Source: CAIUMH01 sp037142475
GTDB taxonomy: Bacteria > Actinomycetota > Acidimicrobiia > Acidimicrobiales > RAAP-2
Assembly (NCBI GenBank): GCA_037142475.1
Contig: JBAXAR010000056.1
Span: 1-13,719 of the forward strand
Direction of reading: 5' to 3'
DNA: 13,719 bases
Shown here: positions 1 to 7,500 of the stretch, in pieces
How positions within the stretch are numbered: the stretch's first letter is position 1
How the letters are laid out: each line of letters begins with the position of its first letter
Notes under the pieces: generated by a model
Seen by the model: the letters and a program-made list of their open reading frames with translations, nothing else
The model's database searches: none
Told to the model about the DNA's origin: nothing
Translations under genes and position numbers: made by a program

Positions 1-55
1 GCCGCTCAGACTGTCCTTCGGATCTCAGCAGGTTCGCCACTCGGCCATCTGACCA
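1..55. repeat. 55-bp perfect direct repeat, left copy
   Basis: These 55 bases are repeated without mismatch at 10099-10153 in the same orientation. The match stops at base 56 (A here, G at 10154). Its left boundary is unknown because it coincides with the window edge. The last part (from GCCATCTGACCA) has an imperfect hairpin, CTGACC-AAG-GGCCAG, with one A/C mismatch, and is echoed at 12538-12557. It may be a dispersed repeat, a recombination or attachment site, or an assembly-graph overlap. It does not fold as a tRNA 3' end although it ends near CCA. Confidence 0.9.
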
Positions 56-290
56 AGGGCCAGGCAACTGCTGGTGTTTCACAGCAGGTGCGGGAAAGAG
101 GAGTTGGGGAACTCGGCGGTGTCCTTGTGAACGCTCATCTCATCCGACAGTTGACCGTCAGGCGTACCAAGCGGGATGACGCCGAGGAGTGCGACACCAC
201 TGTTGCCCAGTGAGCCACGTCGATACGTACCCTCCTGCTCCCTGGTCGCACTATCGCCACTTTCTCGTGATGACGATTCGCCTCTGCCAG
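56..290. other. No confident gene upstream of the Tat cassette
   Basis: I see no recognisable gene here. One + strand frame is open from base 1 to a TGA at 211-213 (70 codons), so it could be the tail of a gene entering from the left. Its translation resembles nothing I know, it has no visible start, and it runs through the repeat. Minus-strand frames of similar length are also open, which is expected at this GC content. I leave it unannotated. Confidence 0.5.
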
Positions 291-323
291 GCTCTCGTTC
301 ATATGTTCCTTTGTCGCGAGAGC
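291..323. promoter_or_regulatory. 7-bp inverted repeat upstream of operon promoter
   Basis: GCTCTCG (291-297) and CGAGAGC (317-323) form a perfect 7-bp inverted repeat with a 19-base spacer. It ends 8 bases before the putative -35 box at 332. The position suits a regulator-binding site for the operon, but a repeat this short can arise by chance and no regulator gene is adjacent. Confidence 0.25.
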
Positions 324-331
324 TAGATGGG

Positions 332-360
332 TTGACAACGAAGTGCATGCGGTAGAGAAT
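332..360 (+). promoter_or_regulatory. Putative sigma70-type promoter of the Tat cassette
   Basis: A consensus -35 box TTGACA (332-337) is followed after 17 bases by GAGAAT (355-360), which matches four of six -10 positions. Transcription would start near 367 and give a leader of about 20 bases before the ATG at 388. If this promoter is used, the GTG at 343 lies inside it and cannot be the start codon. It is the best promoter-like sequence ahead of the three-gene run. Confidence 0.5.
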
Positions 361-387
361 TTCGATAAAGCCGTGTCCGGGGGGGTC

Positions 388-3300
388 ATGGACGATAAAA
401 CTGTTGATCCACGAGAGAGCAATGTGACCGAGTTATCCCGGCGCAAGTTCCTTGGAATGAGTATCGGTGCGACGGGCGCAATTGCGGCATCGGGGAGCCT
501 GCTCGCGGGTTCCGGTAGTACACAAACTTCCCTGATCGGGCTCCTTGCTTTGTCGGCGTCGCCGACAGTGTCCTACGTCCTCCGTCGACGCGAAGATCAA
601 CTCTGGCTCCGCTTCGACTTCTACAACGCCCAAGTAAATGGTCAGGGCCAACTGCAGGTTGTTGACCCTGTTAGTGAAGCGGTCATGGTCATTGGCTTTC
701 CTCCGCAGACAATCAATGAACTGGCCACTCCCCAGAGCCAATTGGTCTACCGAAGCAATGGTTCGTGGCATGTCAGTTCTGCACCGGTGCCGAAGTCGGC
801 ACTCGCCGGTGTGGGTGCTCAACCAATCTGGACGCAAAGTGACGCACAAGGCGGCACCAACATCGAGCGCGACTGGAGCCGCCTTGCCTTCACCATTCCG
901 CCGTCGATACTTCCATTGGCGTTCACTGACGATAACGTAATGGACTGGGCCACTCGAGCTCTTCAACTCGGTTTCCAGCCCCGCCTTTCCTCCGCCGCTA
1001 CCGAAATGGGGCAGTACGCCCCCTCCCTCATACGGAGAGCCCTGTCCAGTGCTCGCCCCTCATCTTCTGCTAAGAAAACTGTCGTTCCAGTGGTCGCTCA
1101 GGGTCTGAGTACCACCCAGACGGCCATTGAACTTCCCTGGTGGCTCTTGATCTCTCCCAACCAGTGGGCGGGGTGGTACCCATCCCCGAGGCCAACCGGA
1201 GGAGACCACATCGAACTCTGGCACCTCCGACTGGGCGTCCTGCGACAGAACGCTGAGAACCTGGTCGACACTTCGAACCCTTCAGGTCGGACTGTGCGAG
1301 CTGTCATGGCCCGAGATTCCCAAGCCAATGTCGACCCCTTTGCCACCGCAAGCGGGGCCGACGCAGAATCCCTCACCAAAATCAACAGAGCCGGCATCGT
1401 CGGTAACACCGCCCGCCCGAGCAGCCTGGTCGTCAAGCCCACTCAGACGGCCCCAGTGACCGTCAACAACTTGATGCTCTCCCCGCTGGGGGGATGGCTT
1501 GACGTTGAGGCGGACTGGTCGAACTTCAAAAAGCCCTCCAACGGACTCATTGGTTGGCGCCACCGGGCCACCATGGGACGCGATCACTATGTCAAGGTCG
1601 TGAACGTCGGTTATCTGCTTCCCTTCGGCCACAAGGTCTCCCAGGTCACCATCAGTGAACGGATGACGTGGCCCACAGGAAACGCCAAAAAGCCGGAGGC
1701 CCTTGTGGTCCAGCGCACCTACCTCGACGTCACCCAACCGGTGTGTCAACTCGGTTCTTCGAACTCGAACGCCCCGAGTCGCATGCCGTTCACGTCGGTC
1801 GAACTCAAAACCAAGCAGACCCCTGATCTGCAGGCTCCCGTTGCGTTCGCCACCCCGAGCCCACAGCCAGCCCAGGGCGCGTCCCCGTACTTCCCAAGAC
1901 TGCTCTCGGGAGACCTCTTCGAGTTCAAAGCCGTCGGAACTGATCTCGCCGGCGTCGAGCATGAATTCTCCATGCCGATGGCGTTCGTCCCAAGTGTCAC
2001 GACCGGAAACACGCTCGGGGCATTCATTCAACATTCCTACGGGTTTCGGACTTCCCCGACATCGAACGGCGCTGGTGGCGTTGCGACGACCGACAACCAG
2101 GGGCAACTGAAACCATTCGGCCTCCCCTTCCTCGGAGGTCACGACCCCTCGACGTGGGAAGACCATACGAAGGTTCGGGCGCTCACTTTGCGGGGTGGGA
2201 ACGTCAAATTGATCAACCAACCTGCGGGTGCACCAACACCTCAGTCGGGGAGCGGAACCGTCACGCCGGACTATACGTCGGTAGCGGTCCGAATGATGGT
2301 GTTGGACTTCGACGCAACCGCAGCCCAAAAGGCGTTTGCCAAAATGGTGCCCGGGAATCCAGGCAAGGATCTCGTTACCAACTTCGTGTCGGCAGTAATT
2401 CCCGGGGTCAAACTCTTCACCGCCGAACTGGACTCCGTGGGGGCCCTTGCCGGCGCCGACTCGGTCATCGGAGCCTTTGAGTACGCAACCAACTACCTCG
2501 GCTTGGGTTCACTCGTCTCGAATACATTCTTCTCCGGCACCTTTGCCACAGCGGTGACCGATGCTCCGCACCTCCTTCTTTCTGTCCTCCAAGCCGGTGC
2601 TGGATCACTTCTTTCGGATCCGAGCGTGCAGACGTTGCTGGCGGGAGCAGAGGATTTTGCGGCATCGGTGGAGGCTTCGGTGCTCAAAGCCGCTGGTGAC
2701 CGTCTCGGCGGATTTGCTTCTCCCAACTCGGCCATCATCGGGCTCTCCTCGGTGCTGGGTTCGTTGCAGGGTCCGATCTCCCCTCAGGCTTACCTGACCT
2801 CGGTGCGCGCACTGTATGACAATTGTGTGGCGTGGGAGAAGAACGTTTTGGACCATCCTTTGGACTGGGCAACCCAAGGATTCCCCCTGCCAGATGTGCC
2901 GAACATGCTGAAAGGCCCCTTGAACACCGCAAAAACGGATCTCAAGCCCCTCCTCAAGAGTGCGGAAGGCATCTACGGGAGTTCGCTGAGCATCCTCTCC
3001 AACGACATCCAGAATCTCGGATTCGTGGCGGCCAAGACAGCATCTGATCTGAAGCAGAAAGCGGAGACGTTCCTCTCCGATGGACTCGACTCGGCATCTC
3101 GCTATGGCCAGGATCTGGTCGGAGGCGTGGACAGCTTGCTTTCGGGATCGATTCTCGGGGGACCGTCGATCAAGGATCTGATCGACGACACGAGCCACGT
3201 CGTTCAGAACGTCGACAATGCCATTCAGTCGCTGACGCCGAAGGGTATGACGATTGAGAGAGTGAAGGACAACTCACTCGACAAGTTGGCCAGCGCACTG

Positions 3301-4548
3301 AAAACCCAGAGCATCAAAGCCAATAGTGATGCCCAGACGGCACTGAAAGCGATTCAGGCGGGGGGTACGCCCGACAAGGCAACCATCGACAAGGTCCAGG
3401 CCTATGTGAAGCAAGCACAGGGGATTCCGGCACAGGTCGTCGACGACATCGGGGCATTCTCGCTCAAGGATGCGTTGAAGTTGCACTATCGCTTGACCTG
3501 GGTACCGGCCATACCCTACGTCAACGATGACAAGTCCAATGGGGCCAAGCTGGGTGCGGTCAATTCGCACCTGCCGTTCGTTACCTATCTCGACACCACC
3601 CCAGCCGCCGACACGACCCAGCGCAACGATCAAGACAAGTCCACGTGGACATCGTTCAATCTCAAGGCTGAGTCAATCATCTCGCTGACCGATCCATCGA
3701 GTTCGACGTACAGCACCCGGGCCGAGATCAAGAATCTGACCCTTCGGATACCGACCGCCGATACCGAGTTGGTCAGAGTGCCGGTCAAGAGTTTCGTCTT
3801 CACAGCCGGCAAGGGTCAGCAAGCACACTTCGACCCATCATTTGGCGCCATCGAGTTGAAGGGTGCGCTGAAATTCGTTCAGGAACTTGCCAGCTTGGCT
3901 AAGACGAACGGCTTTTCCATCAAGGTCGGCACCAATGGCGTGGTGGCTGCCTTCGCCACTGATATTCCCTCGCTGTCAGTCGGAGTGTTCGCTTTGTCGA
4001 ACATGAGTTTCGGGGCAAAAGCCACCATTCCCTTCGACGGAAGTCCGGCCCGAATGGACCTCAACTTCTGCACGAAGGAGAAGCCCTTCTCGCTGGTCAT
4101 CTACACCTTCGCTGGGGGTGGGTACTTTTCCTTGACCGCCTCGTTCCGAGGGATCGAACACTTCGATGCATCTTTCGAGTTCGGTGCCCAGGTGGGCTTC
4201 GACATCGCCGGAATCGTCAAGGGAAGCATCTTCATCAAAGGCGGCATCCACTACTCCTATGACATCAAGAACAAGAGCGTTTTCCATGCCTTCGTTCATA
4301 TGGGTGGTACCGCCAAGGTCATGGCTATCGCCTCGGCCAGCATTGATCTGGCCCTGGACCTGGGCTACGAGACCGTCTCCAACAAGTGGACGGGATCCGC
4401 CACGCTCTCCATCGCCGTATCCGTATTGTTCTTCAGCTTCTCGGACAGTTTCGAGGTCCACCGCTCTCTCGGGGGCAATGATCCCGGCTTTGCTGACGAA
4501 TACGTCAGCCCGAGTCTGTACAGCCAGTACTGCGGGGCCTTCGCATGA
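388..4548 (+). CDS. Giant Tat-exported protein of unknown function
   Basis: The protein has 1386 residues and I recognise no named domain. The N-terminus is a classic Tat signal: a polar n-region, S17-R18-R19-K20-F21-L22, then a weakly hydrophobic Gly/Ala/Ser stretch (23-40). It ends LLAGS, like a lipobox lacking its cysteine, and I see no clear cleavage site, so it could be cleaved or stay anchored. Residues about 45-635 look beta-rich with many Pro/Gly/Ser loops. Residues about 640-1034 look largely helical and amphipathic. Residues about 1100-1386 alternate short beta strands (TFAGGGYF near 1240-1247) and end YCGAFA. Four cysteines are visible. I chose ATG 388 over GTG 343 because the longer start lies within a plausible promoter and adds a tail before the signal. 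A G-run precedes the ATG in place of a good Shine-Dalgarno. It is the first gene of the likely operon with the 1730-residue partner and tatA. I infer a surface or secreted structural or binding role. Confidence 0.9.
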   Translation: MDDKTVDPRESNVTELSRRKFLGMSIGATGAIAASGSLLAGSGSTQTSLIGLLALSASPTVSYVLRRREDQLWLRFDFYNAQVNGQGQLQVVDPVSEAVMVIGFPPQTINELATPQSQLVYRSNGSWHVSSAPVPKSALAGVGAQPIWTQSDAQGGTNIERDWSRLAFTIPPSILPLAFTDDNVMDWATRALQLGFQPRLSSAATEMGQYAPSLIRRALSSARPSSSAKKTVVPVVAQGLSTTQTAIELPWWLLISPNQWAGWYPSPRPTGGDHIELWHLRLGVLRQNAENLVDTSNPSGRTVRAVMARDSQANVDPFATASGADAESLTKINRAGIVGNTARPSSLVVKPTQTAPVTVNNLMLSPLGGWLDVEADWSNFKKPSNGLIGWRHRATMGRDHYVKVVNVGYLLPFGHKVSQVTISERMTWPTGNAKKPEALVVQRTYLDVTQPVCQLGSSNSNAPSRMPFTSVELKTKQTPDLQAPVAFATPSPQPAQGASPYFPRLLSGDLFEFKAVGTDLAGVEHEFSMPMAFVPSVTTGNTLGAFIQHSYGFRTSPTSNGAGGVATTDNQGQLKPFGLPFLGGHDPSTWEDHTKVRALTLRGGNVKLINQPAGAPTPQSGSGTVTPDYTSVAVRMMVLDFDATAAQKAFAKMVPGNPGKDLVTNFVSAVIPGVKLFTAELDSVGALAGADSVIGAFEYATNYLGLGSLVSNTFFSGTFATAVTDAPHLLLSVLQAGAGSLLSDPSVQTLLAGAEDFAASVEASVLKAAGDRLGGFASPNSAIIGLSSVLGSLQGPISPQAYLTSVRALYDNCVAWEKNVLDHPLDWATQGFPLPDVPNMLKGPLNTAKTDLKPLLKSAEGIYGSSLSILSNDIQNLGFVAAKTASDLKQKAETFLSDGLDSASRYGQDLVGGVDSLLSGSILGGPSIKDLIDDTSHVVQNVDNAIQSLTPKGMTIERVKDNSLDKLASALKTQSIKANSDAQTALKAIQAGGTPDKATIDKVQAYVKQAQGIPAQVVDDIGAFSLKDALKLHYRLTWVPAIPYVNDDKSNGAKLGAVNSHLPFVTYLDTTPAADTTQRNDQDKSTWTSFNLKAESIISLTDPSSSTYSTRAEIKNLTLRIPTADTELVRVPVKSFVFTAGKGQQAHFDPSFGAIELKGALKFVQELASLAKTNGFSIKVGTNGVVAAFATDIPSLSVGVFALSNMSFGAKATIPFDGSPARMDLNFCTKEKPFSLVIYTFAGGGYFSLTASFRGIEHFDASFEFGAQVGFDIAGIVKGSIFIKGGIHYSYDIKNKSVFHAFVHMGGTAKVMAIASASIDLALDLGYETVSNKWTGSATLSIAVSVLFFSFSDSFEVHRSLGGNDPGFADEYVSPSLYSQYCGAFA

Positions 4549-4575
4549 CCGTGACGATGCCAAGGGTTCGCCAGC

Positions 4576-4583
4576 AAGGAGAG
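4576..4583 (+). promoter_or_regulatory. Ribosome-binding site fixing the start of the second giant gene
   Basis: AAGGAGAG lies 5 bases before ATG 4589. It decides the start because the same frame stays open back to 4166, inside the 3' end of the upstream gene, where the overlap would be in a different frame. The site is stronger than any at the upstream candidate starts. Confidence 0.8.
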
Positions 4584-4588
4584 CTCCG

Positions 4589-7500
4589 ATGACCACCTAC
4601 CGCGAGCAGATCATCCTCACACCGAGTCCCGCTTCTGCGGATTCGACCGCGCTCCGGCTTTCCGTGCACGTCGGAATTCGCCTCCAGAGTGACAGTTCGA
4701 CGAGGACGACGCTGAATAACTTCCCTGATCTGTTGAACTTTCGGAAGTTCCTGTACGGGAACAGCGCGTGGGAGTTTCGGGTCGTCTTCGCGAGTGGTGA
4801 GATCTATCAAACAACAGGGTTCCCTAGTCAGCCGCAGAAACTCTCCGGGACGGTGAGTGTTCAGCCTGGCAGCCCGACGACTCCGCTGTTTGTCGATCCG
4901 AACACCGCAACTCCGGTGACGACCGCCCAGGTGATCGCCACCGACTTCTGGGGCGCACTGTTCAACTCGCAGACTCCGGTGGATCCGGTGACGATCGTCG
5001 CCGGTCCTTCGGGCTGGATCCCAACCGGCCTGCCGCTCTCGGCCACCAAACTCCGTTCCTACCCAATGGACGATGTGGCTGACTTTGCCATTCAACAGTG
5101 GCTGGCTGTTGCCACCAGCTCACCTGATGATCACCCCAACGTCTCGACACTGCTCGCCTCGTCCCCTGGACTAGCCCAACTGGCCGGTACGGTTGGACGG
5201 ACCGATCGGCGCCAGCGCGGCCGCACCGACGGCGACCCAACGGGCCAAGGCATGAGCCCGAGGGAGCTCCAATCAGAGCAAACACTTAATCAAAAGCGCT
5301 ACTACGACCGCAATGACCCTTCATGGGGAGCCTCGGATCCCATGGTGCGCCTTCGAGAAGCGTTTGCCCAGTTCTCGAATATCCATCGCAACAAGGCGTC
5401 CGAGGGTCCGGGTCTCCTGCCCGGAAGAGTCGGGCCTGACTTCCACAAGGTGATCGCTGGCCTCAGCGGACATCCTGCCATGCTCCGAGCACTCGGGCTG
5501 GTCTTCGACCTTGTGATAACCCCAAAATCGACCGGGTGGCCATCTTCGTCTCGGCCCTTCGGCCAACAGATGGTTCAAGTGATCGCGGCGCCAACCGGAG
5601 CGTCGGCAATGCTGAACATCCACTCGGCAGCCGCTCACGTCAATGTTGGGACGGCGGGAAGTGGTCAGTTCACTGCGTTCTATCTCCAAGATGGACGTGA
5701 AGAGATCGCCAACCGCGGCATGCTCAAGTTGGCGAATACCAACTCCTTTCGAGTCTTCACCCATGACATCGATGGCGCCGGCACGAAGGTGCTCCACCTC
5801 GCCAACGAACTTGCCGTCAAGAGCGCCAACGCCCTGAAGGATGTTTCCAAGTTCGGCTCCCCAACTCCCTTGACACCCCCGCCAGCCGGCGAAGTCGCGA
5901 TTCGTTCAGCGACAGCTGATGTGAGGACACCTACGACGACGACCCTCCCGACCTTGCGCAACTCGGGCTTTGTGGTCACGCAAACGCAACGTTCGGTTCA
6001 GGTAGCCAACAGGTTGACGAAGCAGTTCGCAACGGGCTCGACAGGCTTCGAAGGCATCGTCGCCGCCAACCCGAACAACAATGCGGGTCTTTCGATAGCC
6101 AATGGGGCCGCTCCGGGCACGTACCTCGAGATCTACGGAGAAGACGTGGTTGCGGGGTACCGCTTCGATGTCTTCGATTCCGTCCGTAATCGATGGTTCT
6201 CGCTGATGAAGCGCGATCAGATGGTCCACTTCAGTCGGTCTGGTTATGCGCTCGACCTGAAGGTGGTCGAGGAGGAGGCTTCGATCGGGCTGGCGATGAC
6301 TCGGCCGGTCGGAACCTCCGAAAACTTTGGCTACCGCGAACTGCGAGAGTCCTTGGTGCGTTGGAGCGGGTGGAGTCTGGCCGGTACGCGGCCAGGCGCT
6401 GCGCTCCCTCAGGCCAACGCTCGCGATATCGAGGTCGTGCTCGCCGGTCAGTTCCCTCGCACCATCGCTCTTAGCCAAGTGGTACCCCAGGTCATCAACA
6501 ACGTGACGACGTATCCGGTGGCGGTCTACCCCGTCCAGATCAAGACCGAGATTGACGGTTCGAAGTCCAAGTTGCTCGGTGCGGCCATCACGGCCTCTCC
6601 CCCTGGTGCGAAGAACCCGTTCTGGACCCAGACCACCGCCAATGGAATCACTTCAATCGTGTTCAGCAACAAATTTCCGCAGCATCCCGGACTGGCCGGA
6701 TTGGCAAGCGTGATCCTTCGATTTGAGAGCAGTGACGTCTCGGATCCCTCTGCTTCGTACCAATACTCCTTGGATGAAGCCGTGCCGACCCCCGGCACAC
6801 TCCCGGTGCTTCGCTACGGGCGTCAATACAAACTTCGCGCCCGTCCCATGGACATCGCTGGCAACGGAGTTCCCTTTGCGACAGGCGATGTGGGACTTCC
6901 GCTGATTTCGTCCTCACCGGCGGTCCGGTATCAGCGCCTAGAACCGATAGCTCCGCCGAAAGTCTTCCTTCCCGCAGGTTCGCCTGGCGAGACCCTGATG
7001 GTCCAGGGGGAGAATCTGGACACCTTGGTTTATCGCTCGATCGTGTCGTCACCAGAGACCGTGCTTGCTCCCGCCAATCTCTACCCGGCTATTCATGCCG
7101 ACGGGTCGACCCAGTACCCAGACGCGAAGCGTGTGCTCGTGGCGCCGCTCACCTCTGAGGAGGAAGCGGAGTTGGCTGGTTGGGCTGACACCTCGGCGGG
7201 CCGACCGGACGCTTCCCTCTACAACTTGCTCAGTGCGCTGACGCCATCGAAGCCGAAAGCCGGGAAGGAGAGCGTGTTCGACCCAGCCTCAACCATGACG
7301 TTCTTGCCTGACCCCGCAGCCACCGGGGTCGCCATCTACGGAATTCCTGGGGTCACCGGTTCAAGTGTCGTCGAGACTGGCGGATCGGGAACGCCGACGG
7401 TACAGGTCGTCAACGGGATCGTGCTGATTGACTACCGACGGAAAGGGATTGCCTTCGCTGACGATCCAACTTCTTCGAGGTTGCAGGCCGATCCGATCGT

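Noticed and set aside
20..55. tRNA 3' end or tRNA-type attachment site, suggested by GGTTCGCC and a terminal CCA
   Set aside because: No T-arm stem forms around the loop-like sequence and no acceptor or anticodon arm can be paired.
1282..2328. 348-residue open frame on the minus strand inside the first giant gene
   Set aside because: It is antisense to a clearly coding frame, has low-sense Arg/Gly-rich sequence, and is typical of shadows in GC-rich DNA.
4166..4588. Open frame extending the second giant gene upstream, overlapping the 3' end of the first by 383 bp
   Set aside because: The overlap is in another frame, its composition (Arg/Ser/Pro-rich, with cysteines) is unlike the rest, and a strong AAGGAGAG precedes ATG 4589.
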